Source of the DNA: Torreya grandis
Lineage: Eukaryota; Streptophyta; Pinopsida; Cupressales; Taxaceae
Assembly (NCBI GenBank): GCA_037957365.1
Contig: JARHVA010003634.1
Location: 1,083,001-1,147,000 of the forward strand
Direction: 5' to 3'
Length of the DNA: 64,000 bases
Shown here: positions 37,386 to 50,200 of the stretch, piece after piece
How the letters are laid out: each line of letters opens with the position of its first letter
Position numbering within the stretch: position 1 is the stretch's first letter
The notes under the pieces: generated by a model
Database searches by the model: none
Told to the model about the DNA's origin: nothing
Seen by the model: only the letters and a program-made list of their open reading frames with translations
Made by a program: the position numbers and the translations under genes

Positions 37386-37479
37386 TTTGCCTAGCCATTG
37401 CTCAACTGCCCAATGTTTTATTGGTTAGAAATGATTTGTTTTGTTTTTCAAAAACATTCTCTGGTGATGGGTTTGGGGG

Positions 37480-38620
37480 TTCTTATCTTGGATCCCTGGG
37501 CCTCCTTATGTACCCAAGCTGGGTCTGGACCTAGACAAATTCTGAAATGTTCTATTTTGAGGATGGGTTCTGTACCCTTGTTGTTGGTATGGTTCTCTCA
37601 CTTTACTTTTAGAAGTGAAATGTTCAAATCAGGTCCGGTAGGGGTCCCAGAAAGCCTTATCCCTCTTTATTGTATCTGGAGACTTATACCTCTAGTTGTG
37701 TCCAAGATGGCTTTCGATCTAGTCAAATTAGTCTAATGGTCTTTTGCAACCCGATTGGTACTTTTGAGCCCTGAGCCTCTTGTTTCATTAGTCCAAGATG
37801 GTTTTCGATCCATCTAAAATGGGCTTCAATTAAAATAATAGAATGTTGGGTCCCCCAGACGATCATAATGGTTATTTAAGAGCCCTGAGCATCATGCTCC
37901 TTTAGTCTAGAATGGTTCCTAGTCAATGCTAAAACTAATATGTGTTTTCTCCTTTTGGCTTCGATCAGGGTTTGGGTCCTTTAGGGACCTTGAAGGCTTC
38001 TTTGAGAATTGGATCTCCTTATGTATGTAGGTTGGTTGTTTATGTAGTGATAATCAGATTGTTCGTCTTATTGAGCATTTTGAGACCTGGGCCTCTTGCT
38101 TCAGTTGCCCAAGGTAGTTTCTAGTCTGGTTAACATTGACTTATCTCACTAGTAAAAAGTGGTCATTGTTAGAATGATGGGTCCCTTGGGGGATCAAAAG
38201 GGTTATTTCATAGATCTAAGCCTCACGCTCTTTTATGTCTAAAATGGATACTGATCCATATAAAACTGGTAGGTGTTTCCTACTTTGGCTTTAGTCAGAG
38301 TTTGGGTCCCCTAGGGATCTTGAATGTTTTTTGGAGACTTGGATCTCCTTCTATATCCAGGTTGGTTCTCAATCCAGTCAAAATTAATTTGTTAGCACAT
38401 TTGAGACTCGGTCATTTGGGTCTTTTAGTCCAGGTTGGTTTTTGGTCCAACTAAAACCAGTTGATTACCGCACTAGCCAAAAGCATTAGTTACCTTTTGG
38501 ATCTCGATCCAATCAAAATTAGATACTTCTGAGTCCTAAGCCTCTGTTGTTTCTATCCAAGGTAGCTCTTGTACTAGTTGCTTATGGGATTGTTGCTTTG
38601 TTCGTGTTGGGTTCCTCTTG
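37480..38620 (+). repeat. Degenerate tandem array, about 100-bp unit in a 331-bp higher-order repeat
   Basis: The phrase gagnccnnngcctcntg...ttagtccaagatggttttngntcc recurs near 37,490, 37,678, 37,770, 37,880, 38,005, 38,079, 38,212, 38,335, 38,403 and 38,530. A longer block beginning gggtccc at 37,848 repeats at 38,179 (331 bp apart) and includes ctttggctt(c/t)(g/a)(a/g)tcag-gtttgggtcc. Frames within it (37,398-37,736 and 37,942-38,124) follow the repeat. Confidence 0.7.
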
Positions 38621-39345
38621 GAATCCTATGGTTTTTTTTGCTTCTTCCTCTTTTGTGTCTCTTTAGGGTTCTAGCTTTGCGACTTTCCTAATGAGTTGTT
38701 TATGTTTTATCTTTTGACATCCAAGGGAAGACTCAAACACCATGTTATTATCGGAGCTGGTACCCACACCAACTATTAAAGGTGAGTTTAATCTAATCTA
38801 AACATATAATAAATAATGAATAGAGTTAAATAAAAATAAGACATCTTGAATTATATTTTTATAATATTTTTATGATGTTAAGACATATTCTATAATAACA
38901 TACGGAGGTGGTGATATATTGTAATGTAGTAAGTGTGTTCAATTTTAATTTCAACCTTAAATATGACATCATTTAACAATTACTTAAAAAAATCTTATAG
39001 ACATGAATATACAATATTGACTAGTATTAAAAAATTTATTTTATAAATAAACATTGTTAAAGGTTAAAACCTGAACAATATTACTAAATCTTATTAATTT
39101 TTATTAAAAACATAATTTTATAATTTAACACTATTACAAATTAGGAATTTAAAATAAATATTTTTTAATTTTAATTTATCATAGTACAATAATTTTTTCT
39201 TCTTTGATAAATTAAGGTTGTAAATTTATAAGATTATAATATTATAATTACTCATAATACTAAATTTTATTGTCATTTTCTTTATGCAATATCACGTGCA
39301 GCCAAAAAAAAATATAGTTTTTATCTAAATAACAAGAAGCTGATT
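38621..39345. other. AT-rich DNA, no gene seen
   Basis: No recognised repeat partner or frame. Confidence 0.45.
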
Positions 39346-39445
39346 ATTTGTTATATAAGTTGCCTAAGGATAAATGGGTTTTTATGATAGGAAAGATTGG
39401 ACTCGAATAGTGTTACGCAACTAGACTAGCTAAGAAATCGCCAGT
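39345..39445 (+). repeat. S-module end fragment
   Basis: aggaaagattg, tgttacgcaactagactagcta and gaaatcgc match 11,490-11,560 and 25,395-25,450. Confidence 0.7.
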
Positions 39446-39449
39446 AAAA

Positions 39450-40330
39450 GTGTGGGGTTGTTTCGTGCCCAAGAAAAATTTGCAATGTTTTCGCTCTTTG
39501 TTCTTGCAGAAAGGGGTCAGGAAGATTGGGTGCTCGAATCAGGATTTAGTTCATAGAATGCATCCTTCTAGTGAGCTCCCTTCCGCAATAGCCTTTCAGC
39601 AGGGTTCGAACAGGTCTCTGAAAGAGGAGGTCTAGGAGACAGCAACAGCGCAGATTGTTTTAGAGGAAGGGCAGCGCTCTTCTCCCTTGAGGGATAGTGG
39701 TGTTGAGGATTTAGGGCCAGAGCATGTTACCAATCACCCTCCTACAGCAGATTTTTCTCAACAAAAGACAAAATCAACTGAGTTTGCTGATGATAGGGTT
39801 AAGGATGGGGAAGACTCTGAAGAAGAGCTTGTCAGCAGAGTGGTTTTATTCATTTCTAAGCAGCCTTGTCCTTTAAATACCCGAGACTGCAGCATGAGAG
39901 GAAAAAGGGGCAGGAAATTAGAAGCAAAAATGCTTCAGTTTATGCCCCAGAACTCCATCTATGGTGGCATGCAATGGACTATGGAATCCTTACTTTCCAG
40001 TAGAAGTAGATGCTTGCTGGCATATAAAGTTTGAGTTCTCTGGGTTGTTATCTGAGTTTTTTACTTATTAATCTTTTCTTGGCCCTTCTTTGTTTACATG
40101 TATCTTGTTTTCCTGGTCGGCGTCTTTGTCTTTTTTGTTCTATACTTGTGATCGATGTCAAAGGTGTAAGTGCTTATTTGGCTGTTCCTTTATATTTTTG
40201 GCTTCTTACACTTTTTTCAGTGGTCTTCTCATGAGGACTGGACTCTCAGTTTGTGCTCTAGAACTGGTTGAAATTCTGATAAAAAACTTACCGATTATTG
40301 CTTCAGACAAAAGCCCTGTATCTATCTTAA
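39450..40330 (+). pseudogene. Coding-like remnant, possibly LINE ORF1 C-terminus
   Basis: Frames of 61 (39,450-39,635) and 115 codons (39,687-40,034) follow one another in the same direction at higher G+C than the flanks. The second is acidic (KDGEDSEEEL), then basic (SMRGKRGRKLEAK). An acidic linker followed by a GRPRK-like basic tail is common at the end of plant LINE ORF1 proteins. No zinc knuckle or ORF2 is seen, so the assignment is weak. Confidence 0.35.
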
Positions 40331-40334
40331 AAAA

Positions 40335-41305
40335 AAGTGTGGGATTGTTGTCAGTGCTAGCCATGAGTCTCTTTGGATGTACTAGACTATGATCTACTTT
40401 GGTGTACAATAGCGAAAATGTACCATACTTTCATGCAACAACCGAAGTGTCATCAACTTTACATGGAACCAAGTGGAACACCAATATAATAAGCACATGG
40501 AGCATTACATGAATTATATTAAACATCGTGTTCATGATTAGGTCATTAACTTTTACTACAATCGAATGGAAGATCAATTTACCAACATCTTCGTCAACCC
40601 TGTGACATAGACAAAGTTTTTTAATTTACGAGTGCTCGTTGGAGTGAGCAAAGTCATCCATTAGTCATTGACCTTTAGTACAATTAAAAAAAAAGATCAA
40701 GTTATCAGCATCTTCCCCAATCCTACATGAAAGACGAAGTTTGTTTATCTATAATGTTTATTGGAGTGAAGAAAATCTTCCATTAGGGATGTTACCCTAG
40801 TTTGTGCACTTCTTCCCTCCCTCTTTCCAAAATAAAACACAATTTTTTGTTTTAGGACATGAAAAAAAGTATTTCATAATATTTAATTAAGTTAATATCT
40901 CTTGTAAGATTCTGCATTAATTTATTATTTTTTCATTAAAATAAATAATATAGATCAAAATATTTATCTAATAGTTTAATTTATTAATTAGGTGTGAGCT
41001 TCCTACTGAGACATTCTACACTCTTAATGAGTGTAAATTATGTACCAACCTCATATTAAGATGTTTTTTACAATAAGTTACTAAGTGAAAATTAGGTGTC
41101 AACCTACTAGTGAGGTGCAATGTACAATGTAGACTCATATTGAGTGATAAGTATCACATTCTCTTTAATTAGACAACGTCATTTAAAGGATTATTCTTAT
41201 TTTTATCTTTATTTATTTGTTAGTCTTTACTTACAAACTGGTCTTTTTTCCTTTTATAAGTTTTTGTATACTCAAATTTCTATAATGAGATTTTGAATTA
41301 ATATT
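40335..41305 (+). repeat. P module, copy 5 (left end of segment copy B)
   Basis: Aligns with 11,660-12,618 over its full length, and then runs without a break into Q units. This is the arrangement without the 2.9-kb insertion seen in copy A. Confidence 0.85.
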
Positions 41306-42160
41306 ATTAGTATGATCTATTTACGTAATTTTATTGTTTTATGTGACTATATTACCAATATGTTTCTTTTGAGATTTAATATCTTCTTATGTGTTCCTTG
41401 CATGTATATATTTCATATTGTTATACCATGATCTTTATGATAATTGAGGTGATGCCAAAACGAAAATATTCATCTTAAAAACATAATGACTAATTTGTTG
41501 GAGGATGAATATGTTTTCTTGAAAGATGTATGATGAGGGCAATTAGCATTATTGAAGGTTTGTATGTTGTTTTAACTGGATTTGTTTTATTTTATTTGTT
41601 TGTTTAGAGATTTTTACAAGTTTGTGAGGGTCTTTCAAAACACTCTTATTTATCTATAACCAAAAAAATATGGTTTTTTACTCAAATTTTCCCTATCATC
41701 TTTTTAACTTTAGAATTGCAAAAAAACTATGTTCAAACACCATTAAATACATGGATTTTTAGCCAAATTCATATATTTCTATTCAATGTTTCTATGAATT
41801 GTTTATGTAACTTGAAAATCCTTATCATCCACAAAATTAATCCCACACATTCAAGATAAGCATAGTCCATGAAAAAATATAACCATAATTTATCATGATC
41901 CTTCTGCCAATACAAGTAATGCCACAATGGAAAGGGTCCTTCTATTAACATAAGTCTTGATTGTTTATAAGATTCATATGTTTACTTTCTCAACCTTCCT
42001 ACCACCTTCGTGGCATTATATAAATTCTCAAAACATTCTATTTCAAATGTATCTAAATACATTCCTTCCTATTTAAATTTAGGTATACCTCTTTATGACA
42101 TCTTGAAATTTTTTTCATGATCATAAAATTTAAAACAAATTATTTAAACCTTAAATTAAA
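41305..42160 (+). repeat. Q units of segment copy B
   Basis: Landmarks at 41,428 and 41,896. Colinear with 15,583-16,430. Confidence 0.8.
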
Positions 42161-43480
42161 CTAATTATTATTAATTAGACATGTATTTTGCCTTTCAAGA
42201 GGTTCCATAATGATTTATAATTTTATTTTTATTCTAATTAGGATCAAATTTTATTTATAATATTATTTTTATTAATATATCAGGTAAATATTAGTATAGT
42301 GGAATTATGTAATGTTTACTCCTCCATAAATTAGTACTAAATTGAAATATGTTGATTATTTGTAATAAGTTGGCATATCGTAGAAGCAAAATAATTAGTT
42401 AATTATTTAAAAAATATAGAATGAATAAGAAGACATGATATTAAACATTAAACAAATAGATTGATAATTCTATGATAATATATGTTTTCAACATATTTTA
42501 AATATTATTTGAGATAAATAAATTATTACTATATATTTTAAAGATTTTTGTTGGGTCATGCAAATCATTTTTTTACATTTATATGCACAACCTCTCGTCA
42601 AAATTTATTTTCCTCAATTAAAAAGATCGATATTGAGCTTAAAATAATTTCACAACTTTTTGAATCTAAATTTCTTTTTCCTCTTGTTTTGCTCAAGAAT
42701 GTATGACTACAAATATTTGATTAGTTGGTTTAAATGTAGTTAAGACACTATAATAGGTAAAGTCATATTATAATCCTGTAGAATTCATCTTAGAATCACT
42801 TTTATGAATTTAAAATATAAAATCATCATCATTAAAAAACATTATCCTACATTGTTTGGTTGGCTAAACCCTACTAAACATTGGGTTTTTCGAGTTCCAC
42901 TAAGATCCCATAGTATACACTAATGTAGAAAAGCTTAGATTTTGATACTTTTTTATTATGTTAATGATTTGATTATTCATGACTGATCTTCTTTGGTTAG
43001 GACTATGAATTGAAGTTTTATACAATAGTTTAAGACAAATTACATGGAATTATAAAACACTAATTCCTTGGTCTAAATGTGACTCATTATTATTACTTAT
43101 ATAACATATATCTATTATTATAAGTTTGTCCTAATCATTTGTATAGGGTAATGTGCAACCAATGAAATGTGAGCACATTTTGATTTTAACATTAGGTTTG
43201 AAATATTGACATTTTAATAAACACAAAATAAAATAGTTTATTATATTTCTATTAGTTGATATAGGGTGAAGAAATTATTTTACTGGGGAAACTATTGTAT
43301 TTTAGATTAATAAAATAAAAAATATTTGAATCATCCAATCAAATCGAAGCAATCTAAAAAATTAAACATGGATTATAGACTATTTCCTTGAGCATGAGAC
43401 ATGTTTGTTTATAGAAAGTGAGACAAAAATTGAGATGACATAAATATATGGGTCTCGATGGCATGTGAATTCACTCAACA
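42160..43480 (+). repeat. S (left part) and T modules, segment copy B
   Basis: Colinear with 16,430-17,740, including cctctcgtcaaaatttattttcc-type and actaaacattgggtttttc blocks. Confidence 0.8.
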
Positions 43481-44044
43481 TTATATATCATTTTCTTTGA
43501 CTCAATTTTTTTGGGCTCTAACATATTTGGTAGGTCTGAGGGCTTGGCATGCTGACATGAGGCAATATGTCATCTCTTCATTTGGTATATCTTGCATGAT
43601 CCCTGAGATCTCTAAGAGACCTGGGGGACTGGTCATCCTAACAATTAGCAACATGATGTTTGTTTAGTTTACTAGATTTGACACTGATAATTGGTGAAGT
43701 GACATCTTTTTATTTGGCTAGGCACTACCCAAATCTAAGATCTCTGACATGAGGATGAGGCTCAGTAGTTTATATGTTTCTCTTAGAGTAGGTGATGTGT
43801 TGTCTATAAACATAGGGTATGTACTTCAATGCTTTCTAATTTTATGTGTGGTTTATTCTAGGCTAGCCATGTTAGGGAGACTAGTTACCCTGACAACTTA
43901 AGAAGTGGTGTCCTTTTATTTGGCTAGGCTCTTCCTAGCTCTAACATATTTGACATATGGATAAGGGTTGAGAGTCTGGCAGGTGATGTGTTGTGTATTG
44001 ACATGGGGCATGTTCTTATATGCTTTCAAATTCTATGTGGTTTG
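43480..44044 (+). repeat. 85-bp tandem array, copy B, before copia insertion
   Basis: Matches 17,750-18,290. It is cut at attctatgtggtttg by the LTR of the next element. In copy A the same place reads on uninterrupted. Confidence 0.8.
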
Positions 44045-44289
44045 TGTTGGAAAAAATTTAAATATTACATTATTTGATTAATGTAATTATAAAGTTTGGT
44101 GGTAGTAATTAGAGATTAGTTATCTTATCATTGTCATAATTGGTTAATTTATACGGCTCCATAACCATTGTACAGTTATGAACTGATTGCTTTTAGTTAT
44201 GAATTGATTCTACCACTATATATATTGATAGTTGTTGATTAGTAAAACATCATCACAACATTCAGTCATTTTGTATTTATTCTCCTTCA
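44045..44289 (+). repeat. 5' LTR (245 bp)
   Basis: TGTTGG...CCTTCA, directly followed by ttggtatcaacgc. Confidence 0.85.
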
Positions 44290-44754
44290 TTGGTATCAAC
44301 GCTAAACCCTGGTGTGTATCATGAGCTTGTAACTATAGGATGTGTCAAGCATTTAAAATCTTCATAGGGGAAGGATGCCTAAATAATAGGTTGTATAAGT
44401 GACAGAGTCTACAAACATATTAGTACATTAAAGTGTCTATAGATGTGAGAAAGAGACAGTCAATGTGAGAAGCTGATCAAGAAAAGAAAAGCTATCATTG
44501 ATATCTCAGGATCTTTCCAAGCTTAAACAACATGAACTGCTAGAAGAAGAGCAGTGAAAAGATTATTTTTGAAGGATGCAGCTTACCATCTCAGCCTATA
44601 ATCCTCGAATTAAGATAAGTGAGGAATCAAGCATCGACATAGAAAAGAAAGAAGGCAATGTACATCTTTCTATTTTTGAATGAATAAATATTACCTTGTT
44701 TTCTTTATGTATCTATGTTTCAAGATAGAAATTCAAATTCCTATAGATAAATAT

Positions 44755-45420
44755 TCTAGTTTAAATTTTCATACGTGGAAGGTTAAGATACAAATGCAAT
44801 TGATGCATAAAAACTTATGGGGAATCGTAAATGGAGATGAAAAATAACCCATTGATGCAATTAAATCATTGGAGTGGAAAACAAGAGATGATAAAGAAAA
44901 AGATATTATTGGCCTTGCAGTTTATGATTCTAAATTACATCACATGGATTTAGAAAAATCATCTAAGAAAATTTGGAATACACTGAACACCTTATTTGGT
45001 GCAAAAGTGGTAAATGGCCAATTTGCACTGAAATTGTAGTTATATAGATTCAAAATGGATGATGGAATTACTATGTCCATCCATGTAAATAATATGAGAT
45101 ATATTATTAGGTAACTTGTTGAGGTACAAACTAATGTTGAAGATCAGGTTGTAAAAGCTATTCTATTGAATAGTTTACCATCCAAATATAGTAATATTGT
45201 ATTTACTGTTAGCAAAATACCATCACAATATCTTAATGATATGATTGCAACACTAATAGTAGAAGACAAAAGCATACTTGTAGAAGATGAAGATATTTTG
45301 AAAATCAAGAATGCACTATATTATAAACATTCTCATAAAAAATTCAATACAGATAAAAGGGAAATAAAATGTTATTACTATAAGAAGAAATGTCACACAA
45401 CATGGGACTATTATGTTTGA
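44755..45420 (+). pseudogene. Copia gag relic (UBN2 domain and broken zinc knuckle)
   Basis: The plus frame reads W-VKIQMQLMHKNLWGI, then WKTRDDKEKDIIGLAVYDS, SSKKIWNTLNTLFGAK, VEDQVVKAILLNSLPSKY and finally CYYYKKKCHTTWDYYV. This is the copia gag order: the W..KM...L......W motif, the A...I..S segment, the A...W..L...F motif, LLNSLP..Y, and then a CCHC knuckle. In the knuckle only the first Cys and the His remain: the second Cys position is Tyr and the last is Tyr. Three or more stops occur before 45,120. The open part is 84 codons (45,166-45,420). Gag would form the retroelement particle and bind its RNA. This copy cannot. Confidence 0.85.
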
Positions 45421-46144
45421 ACAAAAGACGTTGTTAAAGGGAAACTCAAGCACAATGAAGCTAATATTGATCAAGTAGAACATCCACCAGATACAGATGA
45501 AAGTGAAGAGTCCAGTGATCAGGTAGCCTTCACTTCAATTCTTGTATTATGAGACATGTAACATCACTCAACTGGAGGTTAGAGGATACATGGAGGCTAG
45601 AGAACAACTGACATCCTCTCATGAGTCACCTATGATGGGGTCACACCATTTATATTATGACAAATTTTGGTATGTTTACTTTATGTTTAGTAGTATGTTT
45701 TTCAATAAATTATTGAGCATTATTTTCTAGTTTGGTACCTCCTAGAAAAGAATGTTATGGGGAGCAAAAGCACTAAATTAGCACTTGGTTCTTGGAAAAG
45801 GGTTTTTGATAATATAAGAAATCATTGAATTGCAGTAGAAACCTCCTGTAACCCTCTAATTTCATGGTCAACCTGTAGCAGAAAACCATATGGGTTTGTG
45901 GTAATCCTCATAATCTAGGAAACAATTGAAGGTGTTAGGAAAGAGAAATGTTCATGTCACATCCAAGTTTTTGGTAATATTGAAAGGAAAAACCAAGGTG
46001 ACACCAAGACCTTGAAGCCACAAATATAGCATGCCACCTCAGAAAGTGAGTAGGCTACGTGGAGAGTGGAAATCATTTTACAGTGTTTCTAATAAAGGGG
46101 GGATCACTATCAAGAAAAATTATGTTTATAGAAATAATGTAACT
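45421..46144. other. Interior of truncated copia, no pol seen
   Basis: Small frames at 45,542-45,730 and 46,031-46,222 have no protease, integrase or reverse transcriptase signatures. Confidence 0.5.
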
Positions 46145-46154
46145 AAGGGGGGAA

Positions 46155-46399
46155 TGTTGGAAAAACATGAAATATTACATTATTTGATTAATGTAATTAT
46201 ACAATTTGGTAGCGGTAATTAGAGATTAGTTATCTTATCATTGTCATTGTTGGTTGAGTTATACGGTTTCATAACCATTATACAGTTATGAACCAATTGC
46301 TTATAGTTATCAAATGATTATACCATTGTATATATTGATCATTATTAATCAATAAAACATCATCATATCATTTAGTCATTTTGTATTCATTCTCCTTTA
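46155..46399 (+). repeat. 3' LTR (245 bp)
   Basis: Partner of 44,045-44,289, preceded by the polypurine tract at 46,145-46,154. Confidence 0.85.
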
Positions 46400-47960
46400 G
46401 ATTGTTTGGTGCCAATTGAGGTCTTTAACCATAATTTCATAATTATTTCATTCTAAGTTGGGTGAGGTTTGTGGTGTTATAATTGATACAAGTTTTCTAT
46501 GGGTTGACATCTTTGACATGTTTCATTGACAACTACAAACATGGCACTTATTCATTTGGGTAGTTTTCTCCTAGCTAGGAAATTTCTATTGGGTGGGGAG
46601 ATTGGTTGCGTTGACAATTGCTAATGTGGTATGTCTTCATTTAGCTGGGTTATTTCTTGTTGTGACATGTTTGATAGGTCAGTAGAGCTGGTCATACTAA
46701 CAAATATAAATGTGGCATCTTTTCATTAGGTAATGTTTTCTTTGGTTGTGTTATTTCTCTCAAGCCCAGGGGAATGGTTGTATTGACAACTAGTGATATG
46801 GTGTCTTTATCTAGTTGGGTTCTCCATGACTATAATATCTATGACAAGTCTAGGGGACACACCATACTAATAATTTCCAACTTGGTACTTCTTAGTTTTA
46901 TTTGGTTTTCCTAGGCTCTGAGATCTCTAGGAGGTCTTGGGGTGACAACATTGATAATTTCTAATCTAATGCCTGTTTATTTGATTGGGCTTTCCTAGGT
47001 GATGGCATTTTTGATAGGTCTATATGTATGGTCACACTAAAAACTATCAATTTGGTGTTTTCTTGTTTGATTAAGATTTTTGGGGATCTTATCTCTTTGA
47101 CAAGTCTTAGGGATTATCTAGATTGATGGATGATAATGTGGTGCTTCTAGATTAAGTTGTGTTGTTTCAGGTATTAAAATCTCTATTATGTTTAGGGTAG
47201 TCTATATCATATCTCTTGGAGCATGTGATGTGATGTCTAGGAACACAGGGCATGTTCCTATAAGCTTTTAAATTTTACATTTGGATTGTTTTGAATGAGA
47301 TGATATCTTTGGTGGTAATCATATCCTTTGGATATTAGTCAATGTAGTGTCTTTTCACTGAGTCAGGTTCTCCCAAGATATCACATATATTATAGGCACA
47401 ATAAACTTAGAAATTGATGATGTGGTGTCTCTTTATCTCGTTGGGTTCTTCATGGCTATGACATCTATGATAAGTCTAAGGGACACATTATACTGAGAGT
47501 TGTCAACTTGGTGATTCTTAGTTTGGTTTATTTTTTCTATTCTCTAAGATCTCTAGGAGGTTTGGGGGATGCCACATTGATAATTACTGACTAGTACCTC
47601 TTCATTTGGCTAGGCTTTCTTAGATGTTGACATATTTGATAGGTGTGTGTGGATCGTCACATTAACAACCTAAAATTGTTATTTTTTTATTTGACTGGAC
47701 TTTCTAGGGATATGATATATGTGACAAGTCCTAGGAATTAGTTGGATCGATGGATGGCAATGTGGTGTTCATGGAATCAATTGTTCTCTCTATGGTGTTG
47801 AAATATTTATCAGATTAGGGATAGTGGCCATGATAAAAATTAACATTATGTCAAGTGTTCACTCAGTGGATATTTTCCTATTCATTGGATCTATGATAAT
47901 TATCTATTGTGATGGTTGAAGTTAATATGAATGTTAGTGTATACATGATGTGGTGGTGAT
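46400..47960 (+). repeat. 85-bp tandem array, copy B, after copia insertion
   Basis: Resumes the array and matches 18,295-19,850, including the gatgtgatgtctaggaacaca higher-order element near 47,225. Confidence 0.8.
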
Positions 47961-50200
47961 GTTGAGGTATATGGGTTTTAACTGGTTCCAAGTAATGAAA
48001 GTTAAGTAGGTTTTTATTTTATGACATTGTGTTTGAAACTTTTTTCTATATGAAAATTAATTGAAACTATTTATTATACATACAAATACTTGTAAGATAT
48101 TTAGCAAAAAAAATGTTTGTATTAGGTAGGAAAATTAAGATAATTTATTGTATTTTGGTATGAATATTAATTAGGGAAAAATCCAATTTTTTGTATTGAA
48201 AATATACATTTCTAATGCCTATGTAGGGGAAAGAAAACATAGGAACATTGGAAAAGTAATATGAAATAATAATTTGTGACACGTAATAGTATTGATTTAA
48301 ATAATTACTTGTATATGCAGTTTATATTAAATATTTAATCACACATGTTTGTATTAAGTGGGAAAATTAAGACTATTTATTAATTTGAAGATCGACCATA
48401 GAGGTGTTGATTCAAGCATGGAGGGGGAAGGGGGGTTGATGTTTACTCAGGCATTGTCCTTCTATTTATTTATTCTTGTTTTGGCTACGACTTCATATGT
48501 ATAGAAAAAAATTAATTAATATTGATGTGTAATATTTTGGTCTGATGTTGTATGCCCTTTTTTAATGTCAAGTTGCAAGGTTTATGCAATTTTATGCACG
48601 GTCAGGATTTTAGTTGAAAATTTACGTGATACAAATGTTTTAGCCATGGTAGTTGTTGGTTGGAATTTTCGTTTGAAGTGATGGATGGAAAAAACATTAA
48701 AGGAAAAAAGTGTGTGAATATTGGTTAATTATAGATTATGGGATTAGGATTCTTAGGTTCAAAATTTTACAAGAACATTTCTAAATATGTACTAGTTTTT
48801 AGTGTCCCATGAATATGATTGTGCTTAGAATATTTTGATTTTTAGTGTTTAGAATTTTTTCTTTTGTGTTTTCTTATTATCAAATCTCTGTGTTTGCTTA
48901 GAAGCAAAAGATGGCATTTTTTTACTTCAAATTATACAGGAAGATTTCTCAGCCTATGTTGGTTTATGTAGTATCCCACACTTATTCCTATGTTTTAAAG
49001 TGTTTGATTTTAAAATTTTTTATTCTTGTCAAATCTCTTTGTCTCTACTCAAAAAGAGATGACATTATTCTTTTTGGGGCATTCCAAGTGCTTCCATGTT
49101 GCATGTTTTGTGGCTTTTTTGCTTATCTATCTTGTCAGTGGTTTCTTTACATGGATTTTAGGTACTTATGTCATTTAAAATATGGTGTGGGTTTCATCCT
49201 CATTGGGACTCTTTGATGGGTTATTAGGTCGATTGAGTAGATTTTAACTAGTTTTAGGTTGATTATTTTGTTGTTTTGGTGAACAATTTTTAGAATTGGT
49301 TACAGTTTCTATTTTCAATGGGATTTTTGTTTTATTATACTAGATACTATTTACCTATGTTATATTTCTATGGCTAAAATTATTCTCATACTATTTTATT
49401 TGGTGTGTTGACTAGTTTTGGTCTCTTTCTTGCATGTTATGCTAGTTTGTTTTAGATTTGCAAGGCTACTGACATGTGTGACATGCAGATGAAACTCGAT
49501 GGTATATATTCTTCTCTTGGAATAATTGATGAGTTGTATATGGACATGGGGGATGCTATTGTAGTCTTTCAATTTTTATGTGTAATTTATTCTGAACTAT
49601 CTAAGATCTTGGGTGGTGATTGGTTTAGTCACATATTAGTCAATGTGGCAACTTTTCAATGGGGCTTATTCTCCTAGACTATGACATATCTTACATATAT
49701 GGGGGGATCACCAAGATGGAAATGTGTTGTACATTCATTTGATATAATTTTTTTGGGGCCTAACATCAATGTTAGGTTAGGAGAACTAGTCATATTGATA
49801 ATAAGTGACATGGCACATCTTTATTAAATCGAGCTTTTCTCAGTTGTGTTATCTTTTTTAGGTCTAGGTAAATAGTCTAATTCAGAACTAGAAATATGAT
49901 GTGTATCTAGTTAATTTCACCCTACATGTATATAAAATATGTTATAGGTTCTGGGGACTCATGGTGGTGACAATTACTGATGTGGTACCTCTTTCTTCGG
50001 TTGGGCTCTTCTGGAATTTGAGTTTTCTATAAGGTCTAGGGGTGGTGACATTGAGAACTGTCCACCTACCATATTTTTATTTAGATGGAATTTATTGAGC
50101 CTTAAATCTTTGACATGTGTAGGCAAATAGTAACACTAATAGCTAGGTACTTGATCTATCTTTAGTGGACCTAGATTTCCTAGTATATGATCTAGTGGAT
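47961..50200 (+). repeat. Segment spacer and right array block, copy B
   Basis: Matches 19,851-22,090. The frames at 48,911-49,216 and 49,474-49,677 do not correspond to open frames in copy A, so they are not genes. Confidence 0.75.

Larger units (their letters stand above)
44045..46399 (+). mobile_element. Truncated Ty1-copia element with 245-bp LTRs, 2.36 kb
   Basis: Both ends are 245-bp LTRs starting TGTTGG. A ttggtatcaacgc primer site (initiator tRNA-Met type, decayed) follows the 5' LTR, and the polypurine tract aaggggggaa precedes the 3' LTR. Possible target copies are gtttg and gattg (4 of 5 match). The interior keeps a gag relic and lacks pol, so the element is non-autonomous by internal loss. 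Segment copy A has the unoccupied site at about 18,290, so the insertion happened after the segment was duplicated. The LTRs differ at about 35 of 245 positions by hand count, making this an old insertion. Confidence 0.85.
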
